Below are positions 46,354 through 57,887 of a DNA stretch of 64,000 bases, in pieces. Under the pieces are notes generated by a model. That model saw only the letters and a list, made by a program, of their open reading frames with translations. It did not search any database and was not told the origin of the DNA. Numbering within the stretch: position 1 is the stretch's first letter; each line of letters starts with the position of its first letter. The DNA is taken from positions 1-64,000 of the forward strand of contig NZ_KB902646.1 in assembly GCF_000379605.1 (NCBI RefSeq), read 5' to 3'. Position numbers and translations under genes: made by a program. This stretch comes from Rhizobium giardinii bv. giardinii H152 (lineage in GTDB: Bacteria > Pseudomonadota > Alphaproteobacteria > Rhizobiales > Rhizobiaceae).

Positions 46354-47703
46354 CTAAATCCCGATTGACTTGCTCGAAGAGGGCTTGGCCAATGCCTCGT
46401 CCTCGACGGCCGGCTCCCACCCGAATACGCTGCGACCGCCGAACAGCGCGGAGTTGTGGAACTCCCCGGCAACGATTTCCTTGAGGTCGGGACCCGTGAC
46501 ATATCGTTCCATTTGTCGGCATTGATCGTCCAGCCGCTTCAGCGCCTGCAACTCCTCGTCGCGTCCAAGCCGGCCCTTCCGCACCGCCGATTTCATGACA
46601 TTGATCGTCTCGTCATAAACCTTCAACGGCACAGGAAACGGGTGGCGGTCCTTGCCGCCATGCGCCAGCGAGAAGCGCGCCGGATCGGAAAAACGGTAGG
46701 GCGCGCCATGCACGACCTCGGCCACCATGGCCAATGCCTTGACCGTCCTTGCGCCCACACCCGGCGTCAGCAGCAGGCTCTCGAAATCCACCGGTCCCCG
46801 GTCGGCTGCCGCTGCCAGGTTGCCGTACAGGCGGCGCATGTTCACATCGCCCTGGCGTACATCGTGATGGGCCGGCATGACGAGGTGCGGCAGCATCGGC
46901 TGCGCTTCGATCACCGACGCGCCCTTCGGCGCGAGCTCCGCCTCCAGCGCGCAAACCTCCCGGACGATCCTGTCCGGCCCCAGGGACGCGAGCAGGTCCA
47001 ATTGCCCTTCGCGCGACTGGACGGCGCGGCGGTCGGCAAGATTGACGATCTGTCCCTGATCGCGGCCCTCGATCGCAGCGTGGGGAGAGTCGACGAAGCT
47101 CGTCAGCCCTTCGGAGAGCCAGTGATAGCGCCGAGCCTGCCGCAGCCCATCGTTCATTCCCTGCTGGACCACCACCCATTTGCCGTCATTGGTGACGATG
47201 AAACCATGCAGATAAAGGTCGAAGCCATCCTGGACGGCGGCGCTATCGACCTTTGCGACGAGCCGGCTCGTGGTCGCGAGCGCCAGGCCGTCGATGCCGA
47301 CACGGTCGCCGATGGACGCCAGTTCATCCGGAGTTTTGCGCGATTGCGCCCCACGTCCACCGCAGACATGGATACCAAGCTCGCCGGACAGCGGTGTCAG
47401 GCCGCGCTTCAACGCGCCGATCACGCTGGTGGTAATGCCGGAAGAGTGCCAGTCCATCCCCATGACGGCGCCAAACGACTGGAACCAGAACGGGCTTGCC
47501 AGCCGGCGCAAAAACTCATCGCGTCCGTAATGCTGGACAATAGCCTCGGTGATCACTGCACCAAGACGTGTCATCCGGTCGCCGAGCCATTTCGGTACGC
47601 GTCCGCCATGCAATGGAAGATCAGCGCTGCCCGCCCGCTGTGTCAAAGAATCGTCTCCGATTGGCCTGCCGAGAGGTTTAACGGAATCAGCGTCAGGATC
47701 CAT
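46354..47703 (-). CDS. DUF763-family protein
   Basis: 449 residues as drawn. AGSADLPLHGGRVPKWLGDRM is the DUF763 hallmark, followed by SFGAVMGMDWHSSGITTSVIGALKRGL and a helix-hairpin-helix-like LLLTPGVGARTVKALAMVAE, which suggests nucleic-acid binding. Function is unknown. The first ~19 residues are encoded by the direct repeat described below and are not family-like; a TTG at 47646 with a CGGAG site eight bases upstream would start the protein at TQRAGSADLPL and may be the true start (430 residues). Confidence 0.88.
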   Translation of the reverse strand: MDPDADSVKPLGRPIGDDSLTQRAGSADLPLHGGRVPKWLGDRMTRLGAVITEAIVQHYGRDEFLRRLASPFWFQSFGAVMGMDWHSSGITTSVIGALKRGLTPLSGELGIHVCGGRGAQSRKTPDELASIGDRVGIDGLALATTSRLVAKVDSAAVQDGFDLYLHGFIVTNDGKWVVVQQGMNDGLRQARRYHWLSEGLTSFVDSPHAAIEGRDQGQIVNLADRRAVQSREGQLDLLASLGPDRIVREVCALEAELAPKGASVIEAQPMLPHLVMPAHHDVRQGDVNMRRLYGNLAAAADRGPVDFESLLLTPGVGARTVKALAMVAEVVHGAPYRFSDPARFSLAHGGKDRHPFPVPLKVYDETINVMKSAVRKGRLGRDEELQALKRLDDQCRQMERYVTGPDLKEIVAGEFHNSALFGGRSVFGWEPAVEDEALAKPSSSKSIGI

Positions 47704-47821
47704 ATCAATTCGCTGGCGCGAACTCCCAACATCATATGGACGTTAAGGCGACCGTTCACAGCTTCTTGCTTAAAAATGGCGAACCCTTAAGGCCAAAACG
47801 GCAGGGAACATCGGCCGCCTT
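47585..47821. repeat. Direct repeat copy 1 (glycosylase 3' end plus DUF763 5' end)
   Basis: This stretch is clearly similar over ~236 bases to 50100-50335. In the minus direction it holds a degenerate copy of the last ~20 codons of the 3-methyladenine glycosylase gene (ADVPCRFGLKGSPFLSKKL), then spacer, then the start of the intact DUF763 gene. Confidence 0.85.
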
Positions 47822-47888
47822 TTCCGGCTGTGGGCAACCTTAGTCCGAATAATCTCCATGAAAGACTCCCGTCATCACCCTGCTTCCT

Positions 47889-50000
<2,112 letters not shown>

Positions 50001-50099
50001 GTGCTTTCCCTCCATGAAGAGTGTGGGTCGAACCCCCACAACGTCATGATGGCCAAATCGTTCCTCAGCAATCTGGTTCGCAAATCACGTCCGTTAAGA

Positions 50100-50335
50100 A
50101 GCCATTTCGGCGCGTCTGCGATGTAATTGAAGAGCAGCGCTGCCTGCCCGCGGTGTCAAAGAATCGCCTCTGACTGGCGTGCTGAGAGGTTTAATGCCGA
50201 GTTGCCCACAGGGCTCATATCAATTCGCTGGGCGAACGCCCAACATTACACAGGACTTAAGGCGACCGTTTATAGCTTCTTGCTTAAAAATGGCGAACCC
50301 TTGAGGCCGAAACGCCAGGGAACATCGGCCGCCTT
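50100..50335. repeat. Direct repeat copy 2 (glycosylase 3' end plus degenerate DUF763 5' end)
   Basis: Counterpart of 47585-47821. In the minus direction it holds the intact end of the glycosylase gene, spacer, and a decayed copy of the DUF763 start in which GGC AGC GCT, the LH codons and the following bases are still recognisable but the frame is lost. It lies just upstream of katE. Confidence 0.85.
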
Positions 50336-50830
50336 CGTGATGCCGATACGCGGTCCAGTGGTGACCGTCTGCGGCTCCACTGGAATGGTGAGACGAAGGG
50401 GGTCGTCAGCCAAAAAGCAACCGTTGAGATCACCGGTCACGGCGAGCGCCTGGCAGACACGTCCGGGGCCGGAACAGAGCAGAACCGGATTGTCCATGCC
50501 CCGCCTCAACCGCATCAGGTCCAATCCTGCCGTCGGCTCCAGCGCGCGGATCAGGACGGCGCTCCCCGCCCGGCAAACGAAATTCAGGCACCAGTGGATG
50601 CCATACGACCGGTAGACATAGAGGCTTGCCGGCGGACCGAACATCGCCCGATTTCGACGGGTTGGCCCCTTGTAGCTGTGGGACGCCGGGTCTTCATCCG
50701 AATAGGCTTCCGTTTCCACGATCAGACCGCCGACGCCGGCAACGCGGAATGCCGCTCCGATCAAGTCGACCGCGACAATGTGTGCCGGGCGATCGAAAAA
50801 CGAATTCATCCAGTTTCGGTCGCGTTGCAT
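50270..50830 (-). CDS. 3-methyladenine DNA glycosylase (AAG/MPG family)
   Basis: 186 residues from ATG 50830 (ATG 50809, MNSFFDRP, is equally plausible); the frame opens to 51013 but that extension is not family-like. GGLIVETEAYSDEDPASHSYKG carries the catalytic Glu and the conserved H-S, and NRAMFGPPASLYVYRSYGIHWCLNFV is the family core, with LLCSGPGRVCQALAVTG after it. The enzyme excises alkylated purines in base-excision repair. Its 3' end is duplicated upstream of the DUF763 gene. Confidence 0.92.
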   Translation of the reverse strand: MQRDRNWMNSFFDRPAHIVAVDLIGAAFRVAGVGGLIVETEAYSDEDPASHSYKGPTRRNRAMFGPPASLYVYRSYGIHWCLNFVCRAGSAVLIRALEPTAGLDLMRLRRGMDNPVLLCSGPGRVCQALAVTGDLNGCFLADDPLRLTIPVEPQTVTTGPRIGITKAADVPWRFGLKGSPFLSKKL

Positions 50831-51066
50831 TGATGGCAATCCGTATTGTCTGGCAACCGCACCAAGCCAAGTATAGCCCTTTGCCCTGCGAGGACCTTGA
50901 CCGTCCGACTGAGCGATTTCAAGGCGATAATGCTGGCAAATACAGCGGCGGATTACGCGCGCGGCCGCGAGGCCAAGTTGCCGTTGCGCGCGCTTATCGG
51001 ACGCATTGACCAAATTTCTTTTCCACGGTAGAAATATGGAAAAAGGTAGAATATCGGAGTCTCCTC

Positions 51067-51324
51067 GTGTCGCTGAACATCAAAAACCCGGCAACCGTCG
51101 CTCTCGCCGACGAACTCGCGCGCCGCCTGGGCATCAGCAAGACCGCGGCGATTCATCAGGCATTGAGCGAACGTCTGCATCGCCTGGGGTACGGCGATGT
51201 TGCCCAGGAGCGCCTGCTCGGCGAACTGCGTGCAATCCGGGAGCGGGTGAACCGACTGCCCGAACTGGACAACCGCAGCGATGAAGAGATCATCGGGTAT
51301 GACGAGCATGGAATTCCCAACTGA
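51067..51324 (+). CDS. vapB: VapB-type antitoxin (PSK/Rv0623 family)
   Basis: 85 residues from GTG 51067 behind GGAG. MSLNIKNPATVALADELARRLGISKTAAIH is the ribbon-helix-helix-like DNA-binding start of this antitoxin family; the C-terminal acidic tail (NRSDEEIIGYDEHG) would wrap the toxin. Its stop overlaps the toxin start as TGATG. It should repress its own operon together with VapC. Confidence 0.9.
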   Translation: MSLNIKNPATVALADELARRLGISKTAAIHQALSERLHRLGYGDVAQERLLGELRAIRERVNRLPELDNRSDEEIIGYDEHGIPN

Positions 51325-51710
51325 TGGTGATCGATACCTCCGCCATCGTGGCAATCCTGTGTAACGAGCCGCAAGCGGCCAAGCTCGAAAGAGCGCTCGT
51401 CGCCAGCCGGGTTCGCCTCGTCCCTGCGACATGTGTGCTTGAGGCGCGCATGGTGCTGGTCAGCCGGCGCGGCGAACATGCACTGGCGGAAGTCGATCTT
51501 TGGCTTAGCAAAATCGAGGCTGACATCATCCCGGTCGATGCTGATCTGGTCGATTTGGCGACTCGGGCCTGGCTGATCTACGACAAGGGCCGCCAGCCCG
51601 CGGCCTTGAATTTTGCCGACTGCTTTTCCTACGCTTTGGCAAAGCGTGCCGACGAACCGCTGCTCTTCATCGGCGGCGACTTTTCCCAGACCGATGTCGA
51701 GGCGGCGTAG
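51324..51710 (+). CDS. vapC: VapC-type PIN-domain toxin ribonuclease
   Basis: 128 residues. MVIDTSAIVAILCNEPQ has the first metal Asp, LEARMVLVSRRG the Glu, and ALNFADCFSYALAKRADEPLLFIGGDF the later Asp residues of the PIN nuclease site. It is a complete toxin, in contrast to the broken VapC at 25517. VapC toxins cut tRNA or rRNA when the antitoxin is degraded. Confidence 0.92.
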   Translation: MVIDTSAIVAILCNEPQAAKLERALVASRVRLVPATCVLEARMVLVSRRGEHALAEVDLWLSKIEADIIPVDADLVDLATRAWLIYDKGRQPAALNFADCFSYALAKRADEPLLFIGGDFSQTDVEAA

Positions 51711-51911
51711 GCCAATAACGACCTGGCTGAATTCGTCCCCTCCCCTGCTTTGCCCGCGCAATTGCAGGACCTTACCGATCGTGCCCCGCGTTTATGTCGA
51801 GGCGGCGAGCTCGCTAAGCGTCCGTCTCGGCTTCGATTCTCAGAAAATTGTCTCGCCTTCGCATCCTTCTGCTGCTTCGGGCGTTTACGGGCACCCACCA
51901 GGATATAAGAA

Positions 51912-53678
51912 ATGCGCATCGACCAGTGGCTTTCCCTTCTCGTCATCGCCTTAATGATGGCCGCTTTTGTATGGGGACGCTATCGACACGACGTCGTCGC
52001 CGCTGGCTCGCTCCTCGTCGCAATAGTGATCGGGATAGTGCCTGCGAAGGAGGCTTTCTCGGGATTCGCGGACGATATCGTCATCATAGTTGCGAGCGCG
52101 CTGGTCGTCAGTGCGGCAATCTCGAGGTCCGGAATTATGGACATCGCACTCCGGCGGTTCTCTCCTGAGAAAAGCGGGCCTCGAGCTCGGCTGATCCTCC
52201 TCGTCGGGATTGTCGCGGTGCTATCCGCATTCATCAAGAACATCGGTGCGCTCGCGATCATGATCCCCGTGGCAATCCAGATGGCACGCAAGTCCCGCGT
52301 CTCGCCCTCGATGTTCTTGATGCCGATGGCCTTTGCCTCCCTGCTCGGCGGCCTGATGACGCAGATTGGCACGTCGCCCAACATCATTGTTTCCCGCGTC
52401 CGAGAGGAAATCACAGGGCAGCCGTTCACAATGTTCGACTATACGCCCGTGGGCGCGGCACTCGCGCTCGTCGGGGTCGTGTTTTTAGGCATCTTCTACA
52501 AACTCCTGCCCGAGCGGGTGCGTGAGGAAACCTCGATGGACGAGGCGGTGAAGATCAACAACTACACGACGGAAGCTCGGGTCGTCGCATCGTCCGCGGC
52601 GGTTGGAAAATCCATAAGCTGGCTTCAAAAACCTGCGGGCGGCGACGCGATGGTTACCGGCATCATTAGCGAGGGAGGCGCTAGGCGTACGCCGCTTCCT
52701 GACATGAGCCTCAAGGAAGGCGACCTTCTAATTATTGAAGGTGAACAGGCTGCATTGGACAGGATCGTGACCGAGGGCAGGCTCCGTCTCTCAGAACGCA
52801 CGCACGACACCGAAAAAGGAAAAGTCATCAACGCCGTTGAAGCTATCGTAGGCGAGCATTCGCCTTTGATCGGGCTGAGTGCCAAGGAGGTCGCTCTCTT
52901 CGAGAGCACGGGGTTGAACCTTCTGGCGGTCAGCCGGCGCGACATGCGGTTCACTGAGCGTCTCGGCGAAATCAAGATCCGCAACGGCGATGTCGTTGTA
53001 TTGCAAGGCGACTTGCAGAAACTGCCTGATCTTCTGCGCGAATGGGGCTGCCTGCCACTTGTGGCGCGCGATTTGAAACTCGGCAGAGCCCGCAACGGGC
53101 TCATTCCCATTCTCATCCTGGCGGCAACAATGGTCGCGACGGCGTCGGGGGGCGTGCCCGTCGCGACCGCGTTCTTCGCGGCCGCCTTTCTGATGGTCGT
53201 GACGGGATCGGTTCCCCTGCGCGAGGTCTATGGTAACCTCGATGCTCCCATTCTTATCATGCTCGCTGCCCTGATCCCGATCAGCGACTCCTTGAGGACA
53301 ACCGGAACCACCGACATTATAGCCGACCTGCTTTCTCGGACGGCGGAGGTGCTGCCGCCCTACGGCGCGCTCGCACTCATCCTGGTGGCGGCAATGGCTG
53401 TCACACCATTCCTGAACAACGCTGCAACCGTGCTCGTCATGGCTCCGATAGCCGCCACTTTTGCAGAGAAGCTGGGGCTCCAGCCCGACGCATTCCTGAT
53501 GGCCGTCGCCATCGGTGCGGGATGCGACTTCCTCACCCCGATCGGCCATCAGTGCAACACCCTGGTTATGGCCCCGGGCGGCTACCGCTTCGGCGACTAC
53601 GCCCGTCTTGGTCTTCCGCTTTCGCTCATCGTGCTGCTCGTCAGCGTGCCGCTGCTCATACTGGTCTGGCCTATTTGA
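51912..53678 (+). CDS. SLC13/DASS-family permease with RCK C-terminal-type domains
   Basis: 588 residues. Membrane segments fill residues 1-185 and 395-588. The loop between them holds two TrkA-C-like domains (one around DMSLKEGDLLIIEGEQAAL, one around IKIRNGDVVVLQGDLQKL). IGTSPNIIVSRVREE and FLTPIGHQCNTLVMAPGGY are the paired SNT-type substrate motifs of divalent anion/sodium symporters. Such proteins carry sulfate, dicarboxylates or similar anions; the exact ion is not evident. It has no partner genes. Start ATG 51912 lacks a strong ribosome site. Confidence 0.88.
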   Translation: MRIDQWLSLLVIALMMAAFVWGRYRHDVVAAGSLLVAIVIGIVPAKEAFSGFADDIVIIVASALVVSAAISRSGIMDIALRRFSPEKSGPRARLILLVGIVAVLSAFIKNIGALAIMIPVAIQMARKSRVSPSMFLMPMAFASLLGGLMTQIGTSPNIIVSRVREEITGQPFTMFDYTPVGAALALVGVVFLGIFYKLLPERVREETSMDEAVKINNYTTEARVVASSAAVGKSISWLQKPAGGDAMVTGIISEGGARRTPLPDMSLKEGDLLIIEGEQAALDRIVTEGRLRLSERTHDTEKGKVINAVEAIVGEHSPLIGLSAKEVALFESTGLNLLAVSRRDMRFTERLGEIKIRNGDVVVLQGDLQKLPDLLREWGCLPLVARDLKLGRARNGLIPILILAATMVATASGGVPVATAFFAAAFLMVVTGSVPLREVYGNLDAPILIMLAALIPISDSLRTTGTTDIIADLLSRTAEVLPPYGALALILVAAMAVTPFLNNAATVLVMAPIAATFAEKLGLQPDAFLMAVAIGAGCDFLTPIGHQCNTLVMAPGGYRFGDYARLGLPLSLIVLLVSVPLLILVWPI

Positions 53679-53702
53679 GCAGCAAACGCTCCTGTAGAAC
53701 AG

Positions 53703-53831
53703 CTACTCGATTACGAGTGCCGTGGCTGCGACGAAAAATGTGGAGCCAAGCAAGATTACCGCGCCGATGGCGATGCTCTGCATCATGATCAGGCGCCTCG
53801 TACGCTTACCATCCCAGTCGTAGGTCATCAT
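53703..53831 (-). CDS. Tiny membrane protein
   Basis: A 42-codon frame starting with a double ATG at 53831 encodes MMTYDWDGKRTRRL and a hydrophobic helix IAIGAVILLGSTFFVAATAL before a TAG stop. The aromatic/basic start followed by one membrane helix is seen in small rhizobial inner-membrane proteins. The ribosome site is weak. The region between here and 54093 shows nothing else. Confidence 0.5.
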   Translation of the reverse strand: MMTYDWDGKRTRRLIMMQSIAIGAVILLGSTFFVAATALVIE

Positions 53832-54093
53832 CGCGTCTCAATGAAGAGGGTCACTTGCCGGCGGGCAGTGGGGTGATCAGTTAACGGGAGTAGACAACAC
53901 AAAATTGAAGCGGTCAAGCGGAGTGCCGCTCAGGTAGTCCTAGCAACATCGGCACAGTGGTTATGTCCTGGCCGTATGGGGATCGATAATCGCGAGGCTT
54001 ACGAAATCCTGACGCAAGACATCATCGGCCGCCAGTTGGTCAGCAAGCGGCCGCGCGGCCAGGTTTGCCACTGGACGGGGGCTGGCCTTGCCC

Positions 54094-54792
54094 CTACGCC
54101 AGCGGTGACGGCGCTGGCGAGCGCTCGTAGGATTTGCGTAACTTAATGACCTTGAAAAGCCCGCAGGGAGCTGATGATAACCAATCGACCAGCTCAACGC
54201 ACGGCTGTCTGTCGATCCACCCCAAGAGACGCTGAGATCGAAAGGCCGCGCTCCACCCGATCGCCTCGACAAAAGGCGCCATGATCCGCTCGGCAAGACC
54301 GACGACCCCGGCCCCGTCACCGATCTTGCCGGCAATTACGATCGTTCCCTCCGGCTTCACGACGCGAAGGCATTCGTCGAGCGCGGCCTCCGGATCAGGC
54401 AAAAGGGTGAGAACGAAGGGCAGGATCACGACATCGAAGCTATTCGGCGGGAATTCCAGGCATTGGGCGTTGCCGACGCGCAAGTCGACCTGATCAAGGC
54501 CCTGAGCGGCAATCTTTTCTCTGGCTCTCGCCATCATCTCATCGGAAATGTCTATGCCCGTGACGTGGCATTTCCTGGAGTATTTGGGGAGCAATAGCCC
54601 TGTTCCGACCCCGATCTCCAATACGCGCCCGCTTTCCGCCGAGGCCAATTCAATGATCTTGCCATGAGCATCCGCCAGGATGCCGGCATAGAGGCGGTCA
54701 TAGACCGGAGCCCAGATCCGGTAAGCGCGTCGCTGCCGCTCGATCAGATTGTCTTGGCTGCGGGAACGAGCTGCGCCGGTCACGGGTAGCAT
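54094..54792 (-). CDS. Class I SAM-dependent methyltransferase, PmtA/UbiE-like
   Basis: 232 residues. YRIWAPVYDRLYAGILADAHGKII is the start typical of the phospholipid N-methyltransferase and UbiE/COQ5 groups. VLEIGVGTGLLLPKYS is the SAM motif I, DISDEMMARAREKI the acidic loop, and FDVVILPFVLTLLPDPEAALDECLRVVKPEGTIVI motifs II-III. Rhizobial PmtA proteins methylate phosphatidylethanolamine to phosphatidylcholine; the C-terminal part differs enough that another small-molecule substrate is possible. Single gene. Confidence 0.85.
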   Translation of the reverse strand: MLPVTGAARSRSQDNLIERQRRAYRIWAPVYDRLYAGILADAHGKIIELASAESGRVLEIGVGTGLLLPKYSRKCHVTGIDISDEMMARAREKIAAQGLDQVDLRVGNAQCLEFPPNSFDVVILPFVLTLLPDPEAALDECLRVVKPEGTIVIAGKIGDGAGVVGLAERIMAPFVEAIGWSAAFRSQRLLGWIDRQPCVELVDWLSSAPCGLFKVIKLRKSYERSPAPSPLA

Positions 54793-54864
54793 CCTCCGAA
54801 TGATCCTTGGAGAGCGGTAGCCATGGCGGGTCTCGCCGCACAGCGACCCTCGGGGCTGCGTCGA

Positions 54865-55122
54865 TCATCGTTCAATGAACTTGTTGAAGCGGCTGGTCTC
54901 ACCGTCTTTCGTTTTGTCCTGGTAGAGGAAGGCCAGCTTGTTTTCGTCGAAGATCTTGAAGAACTCCTCCCAGCTGATTTCGTCGAGGTCTTCTTCCTTT
55001 TCGCCAAAGTCGATGCGAAGGACACCGCCCTTTCCTCTCGTGCGGATTACGGAGGGCCGACCGCCCCGCGATTCCGCCCACGCCCGGATTGTCTTGTGGT
55101 TCGTTGTTTCGGAACTGCTCAT
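54865..55122 (-). CDS. Small conserved soluble protein of unknown function
   Basis: 85 residues: IRAWAESRGGRPSVIRTRGKGGVLRIDF, then ISWEEFFKIFDENKLAFLYQDKTKDGETSRFNKF. This matches a widespread family of short acidic proteins, sometimes mislabelled as a glucan-branching enzyme in databases. No catalytic motif is present. The role is unknown. Confidence 0.7.
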   Translation of the reverse strand: MSSSETTNHKTIRAWAESRGGRPSVIRTRGKGGVLRIDFGEKEEDLDEISWEEFFKIFDENKLAFLYQDKTKDGETSRFNKFIER

Positions 55123-55171
55123 CGGTTACTCCTAGAGATGATGGCGCCCACGCGGTTGCGCGAGGCAGCCG

Positions 55172-55417
55172 TTACAACAGAAGATTCCTCTTCTTCCAGT
55201 CGCGATAAGGTGCAAGTAGCTGGCCGGGAAAGCGTCGTTCTATCTCGACTTCGATCAATGCTATTCGTGCAACAATCTCGGCTTGGTCAGCGCCTTCAGT
55301 GTCCTCACTCACCGCCTCCAGTGTGCTCATCGCGGTAAAAACCTCGTCATCCGTCATTGCTTCAAGTCGGGAAGCGAGTTCTGAAACCGGATCATTCAGC
55401 AGGTTATCTGCGGCCAT
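55172..55417 (-). CDS. Small hypothetical protein
   Basis: 81 residues, acidic and helical (VSELASRLEAMTDDEVFTAMSTLEAV, then ALIEVEIERRFPGQLLAPYRDWKKR). No membrane segment or known motif. It lies 49 bases upstream of the previous small gene on the same strand, so the two may be co-transcribed. Confidence 0.5.
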   Translation of the reverse strand: MAADNLLNDPVSELASRLEAMTDDEVFTAMSTLEAVSEDTEGADQAEIVARIALIEVEIERRFPGQLLAPYRDWKKRNLLL

Positions 55418-56008
55418 CGGCGTTTCCCGTCTGCGAAACCTACCAACTTTCGAATGACGGTTTAAGTTCCACGTCCGGAGTCAGGCTTGCTGCTTTCGCA
55501 ACGCAAGGCATCGTCATTCGGAACCGGCGCTTCGTCCCGTGCTCGCCGATTGGGACTCGATCAGCTGGAAACGTCACGGTGGCACAAGGACAGCCGCTCG
55601 CGATTCCTGGCGATCAGCTTAGGCCTCGGCGTCAAGCCATGAATGCCTCCGAAGGCTGAGCTGGGCGTTGAACGGGAACACGACCAGACCGTGCTCCTCG
55701 GAAAGCTCTGGCTGTGGATCGAGCTCAAGAGCGCATTGAGGACGCAAGAACCCGGTCAGAGATCCCGATACGCTCCTTGGCGTCGCACAGTGAGCGAAAC
55801 AGCTTTCCACTTGTCGACCCCACCTTCGCTTGGACCAGGCGCGCGTCCGGCAAGACCTGCAGGCGTGACGTCGTCCTGCAGCCTCCGTCGCGTTGAATTG
55901 CCACGCGCAGAATGTGCAAATCCCCGTGTCTTTCGCGAGCATTGCAAAGCAGCATCAGACCTGACGCACCTTCGGCTCGAGGACAGCCCCGTTAACTTTT
56001 TGTTAACC
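55418..56008. other. 591-base stretch before minC without a recognised gene
   Basis: Open frames cross this stretch, including one continuous with minC, but their sequence is Arg/Cys-rich and not family-like. The part just before minC (GTTAAC repeated, with a short TTGTTAACC) is AT-rich and probably carries the min promoter; no clear -35/-10 pair was chosen. Confidence 0.4.
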
Positions 56009-56779
56009 GTGAATCATCTAAATATCGAGAACGAAAAATTAACGAAGATTACCGAAGTGTTAACAGAAGCTCGTTCGATTCGAATCAAGGGCCGCTCATT
56101 CTTGGCTCTAATGCTTTCTCCGGAAAACCCTCTCGACGAATGGCTCGGTCGGCTTGACGATCTCGCAGGACGTTCGGCGGGATTCTTCCTGGAACGACCC
56201 ATCGTGCTCGACGTTGCCGAACTGGAGATCGACCGGCCGCAACTCAAGGATCTGCTCGGCGCGCTCGCAAAACGCAATGTGAGGGTCATGGGCATCGAGG
56301 GCGGCCGGCCGTCACACTTCGAACCTGGCATGCCGCCGGCGATGAGGGGCGGGCGACCGGCACCGGATATCGAGGTTCCGACGGACAAGCCCGGCGCTGC
56401 GACTGAATCGACGATCGTCGTTCGCCCCGAAGCACAGATCGTTAGAGCCCCGGCGTCGATGATCGTCAGGGAACCCGTGCGTTCCGGACAATCGGTGATC
56501 TTTCCCGAAGGTGACGTCACGGTCATCGGCTCAGTCGCGTCCGGCGCGGAGATTATCGCGGGCGGGTCCGTACACATCTACGGCGCACTCAGAGGGCGGG
56601 CGTTGGCCGGCTCCGTTGGTAACCCCGAAGCACGCATTTTCTGCCGGAGGCTTGAAGCGGAACTTCTGGCGATTGATGGAGTGTACAAGACCGCCGATGA
56701 CATGGCGCCTGAGCTTCGCGGGCAGGCGGTGCAGCTCTGGCTAGACAGCGATTCGATCATGGCGGAGAGACTAAACTGA
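56009..56779 (+). CDS. minC: Septum-site inhibitor MinC
   Basis: 256 residues from GTG 56009; another GTG at 56057 (VLTEARSIRIKG) would give the shorter form common in rhizobia and cannot be excluded, since neither has a good ribosome site. The N-terminal domain reads RSIRIKGRSFLALML, the linker is Pro/Glu-rich, and the C-terminal beta-helix domain is FPEGDVTVIGSVASGAEIIAGGSVHIYGALRGRALAG. MinC blocks FtsZ assembly where MinD places it. First gene of minCDE. Confidence 0.92.
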   Translation: MNHLNIENEKLTKITEVLTEARSIRIKGRSFLALMLSPENPLDEWLGRLDDLAGRSAGFFLERPIVLDVAELEIDRPQLKDLLGALAKRNVRVMGIEGGRPSHFEPGMPPAMRGGRPAPDIEVPTDKPGAATESTIVVRPEAQIVRAPASMIVREPVRSGQSVIFPEGDVTVIGSVASGAEIIAGGSVHIYGALRGRALAGSVGNPEARIFCRRLEAELLAIDGVYKTADDMAPELRGQAVQLWLDSDSIMAERLN

Positions 56780-56811
56780 GCCGGCTGCCGGCCAGCAACA
56801 GGAGCGGGAAT

Positions 56812-57627
56812 ATGGCGAAAGTAGTTGTTGTTACATCAGGCAAGGGCGGCGTCGGAAAGACGACCTCAAGCGCGGCTCTCGGGGCAGCGTTGGCACAGCG
56901 CAACGAGAAGACCGTCGTAGTCGATTTCGACGTCGGCCTTCGCAATCTGGATCTCGTGATGGGGGCCGAGCGCCGGGTCGTCTACGACTTGGTCAACGTG
57001 ATCCAAGGCGACGCGAAACTTCCCCAGGCCCTGATAAGGGACAAACGCCTCGATACGCTCTTCCTGCTACCCGCATCGCAAACCCGCGACAAGGACAGCT
57101 TGACGCCGGAGGGCGTTGAACGCGTAATGAACGACCTGAAGAAGCACTTCGATTGGGTCATCTGCGACAGCCCGGCCGGAATCGAGCGCGGCGCGACACT
57201 AGCCATGCGCCATGCGGACGTTGCTGTCGTTGTCACCAACCCCGAAGTTTCGTCGGTGCGCGATTCTGACCGCATAATTGGACTCCTCGACGCCAAGACA
57301 GAGAAGGCCGAGCGCGGTGAGCGGATCGAGAAGCACCTGCTACTCACCCGCTATGACGCCGTCCGTGCCGAGCGGGGCGACATGTTGAAGGTCGACGATG
57401 TCCTCGAGATCCTGTCGATCCCATTGCTCGGCATCGTTCCCGAAAGCATGGATGTGCTCAGGGCATCGAATATCGGTGCACCGGTCACGCTGGCCGATAG
57501 CCGCTCCGCTCCGGCGCTCGCCTATCTCGATGCAGCCCGTCGGCTTGCGGGCGAGACCGTGCCGATGACCATCCCTGGTGAAAAGCGCGGCCTCTTGGGT
57601 AAAATTTTTGGACGGAGGGCAGCATGA
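56812..57627 (+). CDS. minD: Septum-site ATPase MinD
   Basis: 271 residues. The deviant Walker A is [16 protein letters not shown], Walker B/switch regions [27 protein letters not shown] and [17 protein letters not shown], and the C-terminal amphipathic helix ([14 protein letters not shown]) binds the membrane. It recruits MinC and is released by MinE. It lies 32 bases after minC and overlaps minE by four bases. Confidence 0.96.
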   Translation: MAKVVVVTSGKGGVGKTTSSAALGAALAQRNEKTVVVDFDVGLRNLDLVMGAERRVVYDLVNVIQGDAKLPQALIRDKRLDTLFLLPASQTRDKDSLTPEGVERVMNDLKKHFDWVICDSPAGIERGATLAMRHADVAVVVTNPEVSSVRDSDRIIGLLDAKTEKAERGERIEKHLLLTRYDAVRAERGDMLKVDDVLEILSIPLLGIVPESMDVLRASNIGAPVTLADSRSAPALAYLDAARRLAGETVPMTIPGEKRGLLGKIFGRRAA

Positions 57628-57887
57628 GCATTTTTCGTTTCTTCCGTAAGCAGAGTTCCGCCCCGACGGCGCGAGAACGCTTACAGGTCCTTTTGGCTCA
57701 CGAGCGCGCTTCGGTCGGTCAATCGGACCTGGTGGCGATTCTCAGAGAGGAGATTCTCGCCGTGATTGCAAAGCATGTCGAGATAGACGATGAGAGGGTG
57801 ATCGTAAAAATGGAACGTGGCGAGACCGTCACTACCCTTGAAGTTGATATCGAGATTCCAATAGCAGCCGACGTTCGCGCGGCTTGA
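57624..57887 (+). CDS. minE: Cell-division topological factor MinE
   Basis: 87 residues. MSIFRFFRK is the membrane-touching start, [29 protein letters not shown] the MinD-stimulating helix, and the rest the dimerising domain. It overlaps minD as ATGA. It completes the oscillating Min system; on a secondary replicon such a set is usual in rhizobia. Confidence 0.95.
   Translation: MSIFRFFRKQSSAPTARERLQVLLAHERASVGQSDLVAILREEILAVIAKHVEIDDERVIVKMERGETVTTLEVDIEIPIAADVRAA

Noticed and set aside
46456-47790. Plus-strand open frame of 444 codons opposite DUF763
   Set aside because: The DUF763 match on the other strand is clear; the antisense text is Arg/His-rich and not family-like.
55643-56008. Long N-terminal extension of minC
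   Set aside because: The extra 122 codons are Arg/Cys-rich and foreign to MinC; family similarity begins after the GTG at 56009.
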